From: Oxalobacteraceae bacterium OTU3CAMAD1
GTDB taxonomy: Bacteria > Pseudomonadota > Gammaproteobacteria > Burkholderiales > Burkholderiaceae_D
Length of the DNA: 64,000 nucleotides
NCBI GenBank assembly: GCA_024123915.1
Contig: CP099650.1
Location: 4,464,001 to 4,528,000 of the forward strand
Reading direction: 5' to 3'
In this document: positions 38,722 to 48,328 of the stretch, in pieces
Position numbering within the stretch: position 1 is the first letter of the stretch
Layout of the letters: every line of letters starts with the position of its first letter
The notes under the pieces: generated by a model
What the model was told of the DNA's origin: nothing
Databases searched by the model: none
The model's input: the letters and a program-made list of their open reading frames with translations, nothing else
Position numbers and translations under genes: made by a program

Positions 38722-38810
38722 CCGGGGTCAGGTCCGACATTCGGACACGAACCCATCAAAACGGTACTCCGATGGACCAGCCCGTGTCCGAATGTCGGAC
38801 CTGACCCCCG
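38722..38810. repeat. REPIN: two inverted REP sequences related to the RAYT arms
   Basis: Arms at 38722-38749 and 38783-38810 are reverse complements at 27 of 28 positions, separated by 33 bp. Each contains its own hairpin (GTCCGA, CAT, TCGGAC). The first 14 bases (CCGGGGTCAGGTCC) are identical to the RAYT arm at 20659, and 23 of 28 positions match overall. It lies in the divergent gap between osmC and a TonB receptor gene; that 331-base gap otherwise shows no gene. Confidence 0.85.
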
Positions 38811-38970
38811 AGGGTTTTGGTGAGGGCTCCGGGAAACAACGGTTTGTTTGTTTCTGCAAGCTTCATGTTGGTAAAGATTTGTAAATGGCAATAATTGGCA
38901 TGGGGCTTCTGTAAAATAGCAGGCTTCCAACATCAAATAAGACGGCGCCGCCCGGCGGCCCGCCAGCCTC

Positions 38971-41262
38971 ATGCAAAAGAAGCAAAAGAAACTCCTGTCC
39001 CAGTGCCTGACCGGCGGCTCGCTCGGCGTGCTGTTGGCCGCCCCGCTCGGCGCCCTGGCCCAGAACACAGTCGAAAAACCGGCCGCGAAGCCGAACACGA
39101 CCACGGCCACGCCGACGCCGGCGAAGGACGCGGCCGTCGTGCCGTCCGTCACCGTCGCCGGCGAGCGCCCGACCAACCGCATCGACCGCCAGGTCTATGA
39201 CGTCAAGTCCGACGTCTCCAGCACCAATGGCACCGCCGCCGACGCGCTCAACAACGTGCCGTCGGTCGCCGTCGATCCGGACGGCACCGTCACCTTGCGC
39301 GGCAGCAGCAATGTGCAGATCCTGGTCGACGGCAAACCGTCGGCCATGCTCCAGGGCGAGAACCGGGGCGCCGCGCTGCAGGCCATGGGCGCCGACGATA
39401 TCGAATCGGTCGAGGTCATCAACAACCCCGGCGCACAGTTCGGCAACGAGGGCGGCGGCGGGCCCATCCTCAATCTGGTGATGCGCCGCAACCGCAAGCC
39501 GGGCGGCTTCGGCACCGTCAACGCCAACGCCGGCAAGGACGGCCGCTACAACAGCGCCGTCAACGGCAGCTATAACGAGGGCGCCTGGGGCTTCCAGGGC
39601 GGCCTCAACGTGCGCCACGACGGCCGCAATTCCACCGCCGAGGTCAGCCGCGACCGCCTCGACCGGTCCACCGGCGAGTTCGTCCACAGCAGCCAGTCGT
39701 CGGTCGGCAAGGGCCTCAACGACATGGTCGGCGCCAACGGCACCGTGAGCTACAACCTCAACCAGACCGACACGCTGACCGCCAGCGCCTCCTACAACGG
39801 CCGCACCAACGACCAGCGCGGCACCGACCGCTACATCAACGGCGCCACCTCGTTCAGCCCGGCCAGCGACTACGTGCGCTCGACCACGCGCGAAGGCGAC
39901 AGCCGCAACTACAGCTGGGGCGGACGCTACGACCACAAAGGCGAGCTGCCGGGCGAATCGCTGAAGATCGACCTGCGCGTGTCCTCGTCGGACAACGAAA
40001 ACGACAGCAACTACGCCAACGACTACGCCACGCCGGGCTTCGCCGACACGCGCGCCTTCCAGCACAGCGACACCGCCATCAAGGTGGTCGACTTCACCGG
40101 CGACTACGAGCGCCCGCTGTGGGGCGGCTCGGCCAAGGCAGGCTACAAGGCCGCCAGCACCAAAAGCTCGTTCGACACCCTCTACACGGATATCGATCCA
40201 TTGACGTCGATCGCCATCGTTAACCCGGCGCGCACCAACCGCTTCGAAGTCGACGAGACGGTGCTGGCGTTGTACGGCTCCTACCAGATGCGCCTGAGCG
40301 AAAATTGGGGCGCGCTGGCCGGTCTGCGCACCGAGTACACCGACATCGACATCCGCCAGATCACCAGCGGCACGGAGGACAAGAACAGCTACGTCAACTT
40401 CATTCCCAGCCTGTTCGCGACCTATAAAGTCAACGACACGGCAAATATGCGCTTCGCCTACGCGCGCCGCATCCGCCGCCCCGGCGCCAACGACCTCAAT
40501 CCCTACCAGGTCTACCGCGATGAGTTCAACGTCTCTGCCGGCAATCCGCAGCTGATGCCGACGAAGACCGATTCGTTCGAAGTGGGCTACGAGACCAAGG
40601 TCGCCGGCCTGGAGACCAACCTGCGCGCCTACTATCGCGAGGACTCGGACGCCATCGTCGACTACCGCTACTTCATCGCCAACAACGTGCTGCTGACCAC
40701 CAAGCAAAACGGCGAAGGTAGCCACTCGAGCGGGCTGGAATTCACCGTCAGCGGCAAGTTGCTGCCCAATTTGACGATCAACACCAGTGGCAACCTCGCG
40801 CGCAGCCAGCAGCGGTCGCAGGACGACACCGGTGTGTATAGCACGCGCACCGCCAATTCGCTGAGCGGCCGGCTGCGGTTGAACTACCAGTACAGCGCCC
40901 CCACGCAGATGCAGCTGGCGCTGCAGATGATGGGCAAGACCTTGTCGGGCCAAGGCTACCGCTCGCCGAACCGCACGCTCAACCTGAGCGCGCGCCATGC
41001 GTTGACGTCGCAACTGAGCCTGGTGGCCAACATCACCGATGTGCTGGATAAGAACAAGATGGAGACGGTCATTAACAGCAGCACCTTGCGCGAGACCAGC
41101 ACGCGGCGGTTCGATGGCCGGGTGTTTTATGTGGGCTTGTCGTACCGTTTCGGCGGCGCCGGCGGCGCATCGTCGGAGCGTGAAGGCGGCGGCTTTGGAC
41201 CGCGCATGGGACCGGGCGGACCAGGCGGACCTGGGCCAGGCGGCGGGCCGCCGGGCGCCTGA
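38971..41262 (+). CDS. TonB-dependent receptor of the outer-membrane beta-barrel (OMP_b-brl_3-like) type
   Basis: This 763-residue protein has a signal region, a plug domain (about 60-165; YDVKSDVSSTNGTAADALNN, GSSNVQILVDGKPSAMLQGE, GADDIESVEVINNPGAQFGN) and a long barrel in the style of CarboxypepD-less OMP_b-brl_3 proteins. The C-terminal 35 residues are an unusual Gly/Pro-rich tail (about 20 Gly and 12 Pro) after the last barrel strand. Normally the barrel's final residue ends the protein, so the tail is odd. No ribosome-binding site is evident at the ATG. The ligand is unknown, and no Fur box was seen. Confidence 0.82.
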   Translation: MQKKQKKLLSQCLTGGSLGVLLAAPLGALAQNTVEKPAAKPNTTTATPTPAKDAAVVPSVTVAGERPTNRIDRQVYDVKSDVSSTNGTAADALNNVPSVAVDPDGTVTLRGSSNVQILVDGKPSAMLQGENRGAALQAMGADDIESVEVINNPGAQFGNEGGGGPILNLVMRRNRKPGGFGTVNANAGKDGRYNSAVNGSYNEGAWGFQGGLNVRHDGRNSTAEVSRDRLDRSTGEFVHSSQSSVGKGLNDMVGANGTVSYNLNQTDTLTASASYNGRTNDQRGTDRYINGATSFSPASDYVRSTTREGDSRNYSWGGRYDHKGELPGESLKIDLRVSSSDNENDSNYANDYATPGFADTRAFQHSDTAIKVVDFTGDYERPLWGGSAKAGYKAASTKSSFDTLYTDIDPLTSIAIVNPARTNRFEVDETVLALYGSYQMRLSENWGALAGLRTEYTDIDIRQITSGTEDKNSYVNFIPSLFATYKVNDTANMRFAYARRIRRPGANDLNPYQVYRDEFNVSAGNPQLMPTKTDSFEVGYETKVAGLETNLRAYYREDSDAIVDYRYFIANNVLLTTKQNGEGSHSSGLEFTVSGKLLPNLTINTSGNLARSQQRSQDDTGVYSTRTANSLSGRLRLNYQYSAPTQMQLALQMMGKTLSGQGYRSPNRTLNLSARHALTSQLSLVANITDVLDKNKMETVINSSTLRETSTRRFDGRVFYVGLSYRFGGAGGASSEREGGGFGPRMGPGGPGGPGPGGGPPGA

Positions 41263-41288
41263 TGCCCGGGAATCTGAAACGTTCTAAA

Positions 41289-41390
41289 ACACGTAGGGCG
41301 GATTAGGCGGAACGCCGTAATCGGCCATCCATGAGCCGTCGGCGGCGCATGCATGGCCGATTACGGCTTCGCCTAATCCGCCCTACGTGT
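41289..41390. repeat. Palindromic dispersed repeat, copy A (about 100 bp)
   Basis: Both ends read ACACGTAGGGCGGATTAGGC inward on opposite strands, followed by CCGTAATCGGCCAT, with a short unpaired stretch and a variable centre. Similar copies occur at 51677-51775 and, as a half copy, at 53704. This copy lies in the tail-to-tail gap between the TonB receptor and the binding-protein gene, where its hairpin could serve as a terminator for both. Confidence 0.85.
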
Positions 41391-41422
41391 CTCCGAGGTC
41401 ACTCGAGTGACCCCGTGTCGAT

Positions 41423-42601
41423 TTACTTCACCACCGCCAGCTTCTCGCGCGTGGCGTTCTTGAACGTGTAGATGGTCAGCACGCCATCCTTCACATCGCC
41501 GCGCGCATCGAACGCGATATTGCCGGTCACGCCCTTGTACTGGATCTTCGCCAGCTCCGGCAGATACTTGGCCGGATCGGGCGAGCCGGCTTTTTGCATC
41601 GCCGCCACCATCGTCATCAGCGCGTCGTAGGTGTACGGCGCGTACGTCTGCACGTCGATCCCGTACCGCTTCTTGTACGCCACGCGGAAATCGGCCATGC
41701 CCTTCTCCTGCGACGGCTCCACCCCGCCCGCCTCCGCGCAGATCACCTGCCCGTCGCTCATGGCGTTACCCGCCAGGCGCGGCACCGAATCGGAACACAT
41801 GCCGTCGCCACCCATGAACTTGATCGGGATCGCCAGCTGCTTCATCTGGCGCAGCATCGGGCCGGCCACGGCGTCCATGCCGCCGAAGAAAATCATATCC
41901 GGCTTGGTCGCCTTGACCGCCGTCAGGATGGCGCTGAAGTCGGTCGCCTTGTCGTTGGTGAACTGGGTCGACACGATGCTCGACCCGGTCGCCGCCCCGC
42001 CACGCTTGACGTTCTTGACGAATTCGTCGACCAGGCCTTTGCCGTAGGCCGTGCGGTCGTCGATGACGGCGATGCGCTTGGCCTTCACCTGCTGCATCGC
42101 GTAGCGGGCCAGCGCGGCGCCCAGCTGCTCGTCGTTGGCGACATTGCGGAAGGTGGTGTTGTAGCGCTGGCGCGTGTACTGCGGGTTGCTGGCCGACGGC
42201 GATATCTGCGGGATGCCGGCGTCGTAGTAAATCCGCGAGGCCGGAATCGAGGTGCCGGACGTCTCGTGCCCGATCACGCCCTGCACCCTGGCGTCCACCA
42301 GTTTCTGCGCGGCGGCCGTGGCCTGCTTCGGATCGGCGGCGTCGTCCTCCGCCTGCAGCACGATCTTGTATTTTTTGCCGCCGATGACCACGCCCTTGGC
42401 GTTGAGCTCATCGACCGCCATGCGGGCGCCGTTTTCGTTGTCCTTGCCCAGGTGGGCGATGGGGCCGGAGGTAGCCGCCACATGGCCAATCTTGATGATG
42501 TCTTCGGCCTGCGCGGCGGTGGCGCCGGTGGCCAGAACCAGCGCCACGGCGCCGGCGATCGTCGTTGTTTTTACTACAGTTGCTTTTGTTGGGAACTTCA
42601 T
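41423..42601 (-). CDS. Branched-chain amino acid ABC transporter substrate-binding protein (LivJ/LivK-like)
   Basis: This 392-residue periplasmic protein has a signal peptide (to about residue 32, ATAAQA) and a type I binding-protein fold. Its motifs are IKIGHVAATSGPIAHLGKDN, GKKYKIVLQAEDDAADPKQA and AKRIAVIDDRTAYGKGLVDE. LivK-type proteins bind Leu, Ile and Val, but related ones bind other amino acids or aromatic compounds. No permease or ATPase genes are next to it, so it is an orphan that must use a transporter encoded elsewhere. A GAGGA ribosome-binding site lies four bases before the ATG. It is divergent from the aminotransferase-like gene. Confidence 0.92.
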   Translation of the reverse strand: MKFPTKATVVKTTTIAGAVALVLATGATAAQAEDIIKIGHVAATSGPIAHLGKDNENGARMAVDELNAKGVVIGGKKYKIVLQAEDDAADPKQATAAAQKLVDARVQGVIGHETSGTSIPASRIYYDAGIPQISPSASNPQYTRQRYNTTFRNVANDEQLGAALARYAMQQVKAKRIAVIDDRTAYGKGLVDEFVKNVKRGGAATGSSIVSTQFTNDKATDFSAILTAVKATKPDMIFFGGMDAVAGPMLRQMKQLAIPIKFMGGDGMCSDSVPRLAGNAMSDGQVICAEAGGVEPSQEKGMADFRVAYKKRYGIDVQTYAPYTYDALMTMVAAMQKAGSPDPAKYLPELAKIQYKGVTGNIAFDARGDVKDGVLTIYTFKNATREKLAVVK

Positions 42602-42724
42602 ACAATCCTCGTTGGTTAACTTGGCAAGGATACCATCCGACACCAGACTCTGCATTCCGTGCGTTGCTGCTGGTATAACTGAAGTAAAATAATTAATCGA
42701 AACATTTGCCTCCGGGATATCAAT

Positions 42725-43876
42725 ATGGCAATTTCCCAACGCATCGCGCGTTCAAAGCCTTTGGCCACCACGGCCATGCACGGCCGTGTCGACGCCATGA
42801 AGGCGCGCGGCGAGGACGTGATCGATTTTTCCATCGCCATCTCCCATTTCCAGGCGCCCGAGGCGGTGCTCGAAGCGACCCGCGCGGGCCTGCGCCAGCC
42901 GTCGCTGGCCTACACCGCCGTCGTCGGCGACGCGGCGATCCGCTCGCGGCTCGCCGCCAAGGCCGTCAAGGAAAATGGCATCGACGCCACGCCGGCCGAC
43001 ATCCTCGTCACCAACGGCGCCAAACAGGCGCTGTATCAGGCTTTATATGTCATGGCCGATCCGGGCGACCGCGTGATCATCTTCAAGCCGCACTGGCCGG
43101 CCTACGTGGCGACCAGCAAGCTGCTTGGACTTGAACCGGTGTTGGTCGACCTGCCCGACGTGATCACCGCCGAACTGTTGGACAGCCTGCCGCCCGCCAA
43201 GGTCCTGATCATCAACAACCCGCACAACCCGACCGGCGCCGTGCTCACGGCCGCCGAAATCGACTGCATCGGCGCCTGGCTCAAACGCACCGGCACCCAC
43301 GCAATCGTCGACGAGAGCTACGAGAAGCTGATTTTCGACGGCGCCCATATCAGCCTGGCATCGCGCCCGGACTGGCGCGAGATCGGCGTCGTCACGCTGT
43401 TTTCGGCCTCGCAAAGCTACGCGATGATGGGCTGGCGCGCCGGCTTCGCGGTGGCGCCGCCGGATCTGGTGTCGGCCATGGAAACGCTGCAAGGTCCGAT
43501 CACCGCCGCCGCGCCGATGCTGATCCAGCTGGCGCTGGCCGCCGCTTTCGAATCGGGCGAACCGCACGCGATGCTGGCCGACTACCGCGCCCGCCGCGAT
43601 CTGGTGCTCGACCTGACCGCCGGCCTGCCCTGGCTGACGATGCGCCGCCCGGCCTCCGGCCCTTACCTGTGGGCCGACGTCTCGCCGCTGACGATGGACA
43701 CCACCGCGCTGTCCGAACGGCTGCTGGCCGAGCGCTCGGTGGCGGTGATGCCGGGGGAGGCGCTGGGCATGCCCGGCTACATCCGCATCGGCTATATCTC
43801 CGACGACGTGGCCACGCTGCGGCGAGGCGTCAAAGCCATCGTCGATTTCGGCGACGCACTGTACCGCGCCCACTGA
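42725..43876 (+). CDS. Class I/II aminotransferase-like protein with Gln in place of the PLP lysine
   Basis: This 383-residue protein aligns along its whole length with fold type I aminotransferases. It has NGAKQALYQAL, NNPHNPTG (Asn168), VDESY (Asp196, Tyr199) and the arginine of GWRAG (Arg238). The lysine that forms the Schiff base with PLP should sit in S-x-S-K-x-Y; here it reads SASQSYAMMGWRAG, with Gln at residue 230 (codon CAA at 43412-43414). PLP could still bind through the other residues, but normal transamination is not expected. It is divergent from the LivK-like gene and is followed after six bases by the sensor kinase, so it may act in signalling. Confidence 0.85.
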   Translation: MAISQRIARSKPLATTAMHGRVDAMKARGEDVIDFSIAISHFQAPEAVLEATRAGLRQPSLAYTAVVGDAAIRSRLAAKAVKENGIDATPADILVTNGAKQALYQALYVMADPGDRVIIFKPHWPAYVATSKLLGLEPVLVDLPDVITAELLDSLPPAKVLIINNPHNPTGAVLTAAEIDCIGAWLKRTGTHAIVDESYEKLIFDGAHISLASRPDWREIGVVTLFSASQSYAMMGWRAGFAVAPPDLVSAMETLQGPITAAAPMLIQLALAAAFESGEPHAMLADYRARRDLVLDLTAGLPWLTMRRPASGPYLWADVSPLTMDTTALSERLLAERSVAVMPGEALGMPGYIRIGYISDDVATLRRGVKAIVDFGDALYRAH

Positions 43877-43882
43877 CACGCT

Positions 43883-46087
43883 GTGGCCTTCCTCCTCTTC
43901 CAACTCAATAGCCTGCGCAGCCGGCTGATTTTACTGGTGGCGCTGGCGATCGCGCCGATCGCGGTGATGACCATCGTCAGTGGCGTGCGCGAACGGGAAC
44001 ACGCGATCCGCGTGGCCGAGGAAAACCTGCAGCAGCTGACCAACCTGGCCGCCGCCAACGAGGCGCAATCGATCGAAAGCGCGCGCCAGATCCTGCGCGA
44101 CCTGGCCAGCGTGCCCGATCTGACGGGCGACCAGGCCCATTGCAGCCGCCTGCTGGCCAACATCCACAAACAGAATCCGGACTACGCCAACTTTGGCCTG
44201 GTCCAGTTGAACGGCGATGTCACCTGCACCGCCATCCCGTCCAAGACCATGGTCAATCTGGGAGACCGCACGCATTTCCGCCGCGCCGTCCACCTGCGCC
44301 GGTTTGTCGCCGGCGGCTACGTCTTCGGCCGCGTGATCCAGAAGCACACCGTCAACCTCACCTATCCGCTGCTCGACGAGGGCCAGCAGGTGCAGGCCGT
44401 GGTGTTCGCCGCGCTGGACCTGACCAAGCTCGATCGCTTCGTCGCCGACATCCAGCTGCCGCCCGGCTCCCTGCTGATGACCGCCGATTCCGACGGCAAA
44501 ATCATCGCCCGCAAGCCCCATCCGGAGCAGTGGTTCGGCAAACAGGTGTGGCCGGAGATGCGCGCGGCCATGGCCGGCGAGCCGGGAAAACCTGTGCTGC
44601 TCACGGGCCCGGACGGCGTCGAACGGCTGCACCGCTTCGCCCGGGTCGGCAACAACGGGCTGTCCGACTACACGGTCACGATCGGCATTCCCGCCGACGA
44701 CATCACCGCCGTGGCCCGCCGCGACCAGAAGCTCGACCTGCTGGCATTGGCGGTCACCCTGATCCTGGCGCTGCTGGCGGCGTGGTTCGTCGGCGACGTG
44801 CTGGTGCTGCGCCGGGTCAAGCGGCTGGCCACCACCGCCAACAGCATCGCGTCAGGCACCCTGGCCGCGCGCAGCGGCATCACCTACGGCAACGAGGAGA
44901 TCAGCGAACTGGCGCGCGCGCTCGACGCCATGGCCGCCGCGCTGCAGGAAAAAGAGCGGCAGCACCTGCTGGCCGAGACCCAGCTGCGCCAGGCCGACCA
45001 GCGCAAGGACGAATTCCTGGCGATGCTGGCGCACGAACTGCGTAATCCGCTGGCGCCGATCAGCGCCGGGGCCCAGCTGCTCCAGAGCGGCAACGCCAGC
45101 CCGCAGGCGGTCGAACGCACCGCCGGCATCATCGTGCGCCAGGTCACGCACATGACCCGGCTGGTCGACGACCTGCTCGACGTCTCGCGCGTGACGCGCG
45201 GCCTGGTGACGTTGACGCGGGTGCCACTGAACGTGGCCGACGTCGTCGCCGACGCCATCGAACAGGCCGACCCGATGATGCGCGCCAAGCAGCACCGCTT
45301 CGACCTGGTGCTGCCGGAGACGCCGCTGCAGGTGATGGGCGACCATAAACGGCTGGTGCAGGTGCTGGTCAATGTGCTCAACAACGCGGCCAAGTACACG
45401 CCGGCCGGCGGCGTTATCCGTTTGCTGGTGCGCGCGGAGGCGGGCGAAGTCAAGATGGTCATCAGCGACAACGGCATCGGCATGTCGGACGAATTGCGCG
45501 GCCGCGTGTTCGAGCTGTTCGCGCAGGCCGACCGCAATTCCGACCGTTCGCAGGGCGGACTGGGACTGGGCCTGGCGCTGGTCAAGACGCTGGTCGAACT
45601 GCATGGCGGCACGGTGGTTGTCGACAGCGGCGGCGACCAGAAAGGCAGCACCTTCACCATCAAGCTGCCCGGCACGGCGGGCGCGCAGGCGCCGGTGGCG
45701 GCCAAGCCGGTGGCCGCGCCGCAAACGAAGCTGCACGTGCTGGTGGTCGACGATAACATCGACGCCGCGCAGACCTTGCAGCTGTTGCTGGAAACCGTCG
45801 GCCACGAGGTCTTCCTGGCCCATACCGCGCACGCGGGACTGGAGATCGCGCAGTCGGTCGCGCCGCAACTGTGCCTGCTCGACATCGGCCTGCCTGACCT
45901 CAGCGGCAACGACCTGGCGCGGGGGCTGCGCAAGCTGCCGCAGACCGCCAACGCCACCCTGGTGGCGGTGACCGGGTACGGGCGCCGCGAGGACCGCGAA
46001 TTGGCCAAGGACGCGGGCTTCGATCATTACTTCGTCAAGCCGGTCGATGTCGACAGATTGCTCGCGGTGATCGCGACGCTGAACTAG
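43883..46087 (+). CDS. Hybrid sensor histidine kinase with Cache sensor and receiver domain
   Basis: This 734-residue inner-membrane protein has a helix at about 12-35 and a periplasmic double-Cache-like region (about 36-280), then a second helix (about 288-310) and a HAMP domain. It continues with a HisKA domain (His384 in LAHELRNPLAP), an ATPase domain (NNAAKYTP, ISDNGIGM, GGLGLGLALV) and a receiver domain (Asp667 in CLLDIGLPD). It would sense an extracellular ligand and pass phosphate to its own receiver. No separate output regulator is adjacent. It uses a GTG start six bases after the aminotransferase-like gene, so the two are probably co-transcribed. Confidence 0.92.
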   Translation: MAFLLFQLNSLRSRLILLVALAIAPIAVMTIVSGVREREHAIRVAEENLQQLTNLAAANEAQSIESARQILRDLASVPDLTGDQAHCSRLLANIHKQNPDYANFGLVQLNGDVTCTAIPSKTMVNLGDRTHFRRAVHLRRFVAGGYVFGRVIQKHTVNLTYPLLDEGQQVQAVVFAALDLTKLDRFVADIQLPPGSLLMTADSDGKIIARKPHPEQWFGKQVWPEMRAAMAGEPGKPVLLTGPDGVERLHRFARVGNNGLSDYTVTIGIPADDITAVARRDQKLDLLALAVTLILALLAAWFVGDVLVLRRVKRLATTANSIASGTLAARSGITYGNEEISELARALDAMAAALQEKERQHLLAETQLRQADQRKDEFLAMLAHELRNPLAPISAGAQLLQSGNASPQAVERTAGIIVRQVTHMTRLVDDLLDVSRVTRGLVTLTRVPLNVADVVADAIEQADPMMRAKQHRFDLVLPETPLQVMGDHKRLVQVLVNVLNNAAKYTPAGGVIRLLVRAEAGEVKMVISDNGIGMSDELRGRVFELFAQADRNSDRSQGGLGLGLALVKTLVELHGGTVVVDSGGDQKGSTFTIKLPGTAGAQAPVAAKPVAAPQTKLHVLVVDDNIDAAQTLQLLLETVGHEVFLAHTAHAGLEIAQSVAPQLCLLDIGLPDLSGNDLARGLRKLPQTANATLVAVTGYGRREDRELAKDAGFDHYFVKPVDVDRLLAVIATLN

Positions 46088-46126
46088 ACCTATTCCTTTA
46101 GGGGGACTGTACAAACACGCCCATCC

Positions 46127-46153
46127 AAATGATAATTACTCTCATTCTCATTT
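46127..46153 (+). promoter_or_regulatory. Fur box upstream of a TonB-dependent receptor
   Basis: The 27-bp palindrome begins AAATGATAATTA and ends ATTCTCATTT, which pair well in reverse complement. It contains GATAAT and CTCATTCTCATT (GAGAAT repeats on the other strand) typical of Fur sites. It ends three bases before the first ATG of the gene, so it may also cover the start region. Confidence 0.8.
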
Positions 46154-46156
46154 GCC

Positions 46157-48328
46157 ATGGTCATCATGATTCATCTTCCCGCGCGCAAGCGTCTCGCCGC
46201 CGCCGTTCTCACCGCCCTCCACTGCCTGCCCTCGCAGGCCCAGACCGAAACGGAACTGCAAACAGTCGTCATCAGCGCCAGCGCCGACGCCTCGGCCGCC
46301 GGCCTGTCGAAGGCCTTCGCCGGCGGACAGGTCGCCAGGGGTGGGCGCGTTGGCCTGCTCGGCAACATGGACAACATGGACACACCGTTCAACAGCACCA
46401 ACTACACGCAGCAGTTCATCCAGGACCAGCAGGCGCGCAGCGTGGCCGACGTGCTGCAAAGCGATCCCTCGGTGCGCGTGGCGCGCGGTTTCGGCAATTA
46501 CCAGGAGATGTACATCATTCGCGGCTTTCCGGTCGCTTCGGACGATCTGGCCTACAACGGCTTGTACGGCGTGCTGCCGCGCCAGTACATCGCGGCCGAA
46601 CTGCTGGAACGCGTGGAAGTGTTCAGGGGTGCCAACACCTTCCTCAACGGCGCCTCGCCGTCCGGCGGCGGCATCGGCGGCGCCATCAACCTGCTGCCCA
46701 AGCGCGCGCCCAACGTGCCGCTGACCGAAATCAGCGCCGGCCTGCAATCGGGACGTCAAACCCACCTGGCGGCCGACATCGCCCGCCGCTTCGGCGACGA
46801 AAACCGCATCGGCCTGCGTTTCAACGCCGTGCAGCGCAAAGGCGGCACCGCCATCGACGACGAACACCGCGAGCTGCAACTGGCCGCGCTGGGCGCCGAC
46901 TATCGCGGACGCGGCTTCCGGCTGTCTGCGGACCTGGGCTGGCAGGGCAGTAAGCTAAGCAACGCCCGCCCGGCCGTCAACGTCGCCACCACCCTGCCGA
47001 TTCCAGCGGCGCCGGACGGCAGCGCCAACTACGGCCAGCCTTGGGACTACTCCAGCGAGCGCGATGTCTTCGGCACCCTGCGCGGCGAGTGGGACGTGGC
47101 CAAGGACGTGGTGGCGTGGGCCTCGTTCGGCGGGCGACGCGGCCATGAACTCAATCGATTGGGCAGCACCCTGAACCTTACTTCCAGCGCCGGCGCCGGC
47201 AATATGCGCCGTTTCGACAACGCCCGCGAAGACGATATCAAAACCGGCGAACTGGGATTGCGCGCCGCGCTGCGCACCGGTCCTGTAAGCCACAAGCTGG
47301 CGGTGACGACGACCGGCTTCGATCTCGATTCGCGCAACGCCTACGCCACATCGTCCTATCAGGCGACGTCGCTGTACGACCCGCCGGTGATGGCCCTGCC
47401 GCTTCTGACCACGTTCGGCAACGCCATGTCCGACCCGCGCACCACCAACGAGGTAAAGCTGGTCAGCGGCGCGGTGGCCGACAGCATGGGCTTCCTCGAC
47501 GACAGCGTGCTGCTGACGGTCGGCGTGCGCCATCAAAGAATCCGGCAGACCGGCTACGCCTACAACACGGGCAAGCAAAACGCCGACTACAGCGAGAGCG
47601 CCAACACGCCGATCGCGGCGCTGGTGTACAAGGCGTCGAAACAGGTGTCGCTGTACGCGAACTATATCGAGAGCCTGCAGCAAGGCGCGGTGGCCGGATC
47701 GACAGCCGTCAACGTCGGCCAGATTTTCGCGCCGTACAAATCGCGCCAGAAAGAAGTGGGCGCGAAGTACGACGGCGGCCGCTTCGGCGCCAATGTCGCG
47801 CTGTTCACCACCACCCAGCCGCAGGGCGTGCTGAACCCGGCAAGCAGGGTATTCGGCATCGATGGCGAGCAGCGCAACCGTGGCGCGGAATTCTCGGCCT
47901 TCGGCGAACCGCTGCGCGGACTGCGCGTGCTGGGCGGCGTGACTTTACTCGACGCCACGCAGGAGCGCACCGCCGGCGGCGCAACCGACGGCAAGGACGT
48001 CATCGGCATCCCCAAGTCGCAGGTCAATTTCGGCGTCGATTGGGATGTGCCGGGCATGCCGGGCCTGAGCCTGTCGGCGCGCGCGCTGCACACGGCGTCG
48101 CAGGCGGTCAACGCGGCCAATACACAGGAACTGCCGTCGTGGAACCGGCTCGACGCCAGCGCGCGATTCCAGCTCGATCTGGATGGCCGAACCTATACGC
48201 TGCGGGTGCGCGTCGACAACCTGACCGACAAGCGCTACTGGGCCTCCGCCGGCGGCTCTCAGGGCACCGGTTATCTGGTGCTCGGGGCGCCGCGCAGTTT
48301 CGCGCTCACGGCAAGCACGGAGTTCTAG
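46157..48328 (+). CDS. TonB-dependent siderophore receptor
   Basis: This 723-residue outer-membrane receptor has a signal peptide (ending SQAQ, about residue 29), a plug domain (about 60-200; QFIQDQQARSVADVLQSDPS, YIIRGFPVASDDLAYNGLYG, LERVEVFRGANTFLNG) and a barrel ending in the terminal Phe (LTASTEF). The sequence type matches siderophore receptors. The strong Fur box directly upstream supports iron-repressed expression. A later Met (46166) is an alternative start. Its 3' end overlaps the end of the convergent flavoprotein gene by 23 bases. Confidence 0.92.
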   Translation: MVIMIHLPARKRLAAAVLTALHCLPSQAQTETELQTVVISASADASAAGLSKAFAGGQVARGGRVGLLGNMDNMDTPFNSTNYTQQFIQDQQARSVADVLQSDPSVRVARGFGNYQEMYIIRGFPVASDDLAYNGLYGVLPRQYIAAELLERVEVFRGANTFLNGASPSGGGIGGAINLLPKRAPNVPLTEISAGLQSGRQTHLAADIARRFGDENRIGLRFNAVQRKGGTAIDDEHRELQLAALGADYRGRGFRLSADLGWQGSKLSNARPAVNVATTLPIPAAPDGSANYGQPWDYSSERDVFGTLRGEWDVAKDVVAWASFGGRRGHELNRLGSTLNLTSSAGAGNMRRFDNAREDDIKTGELGLRAALRTGPVSHKLAVTTTGFDLDSRNAYATSSYQATSLYDPPVMALPLLTTFGNAMSDPRTTNEVKLVSGAVADSMGFLDDSVLLTVGVRHQRIRQTGYAYNTGKQNADYSESANTPIAALVYKASKQVSLYANYIESLQQGAVAGSTAVNVGQIFAPYKSRQKEVGAKYDGGRFGANVALFTTTQPQGVLNPASRVFGIDGEQRNRGAEFSAFGEPLRGLRVLGGVTLLDATQERTAGGATDGKDVIGIPKSQVNFGVDWDVPGMPGLSLSARALHTASQAVNAANTQELPSWNRLDASARFQLDLDGRTYTLRVRVDNLTDKRYWASAGGSQGTGYLVLGAPRSFALTASTEF

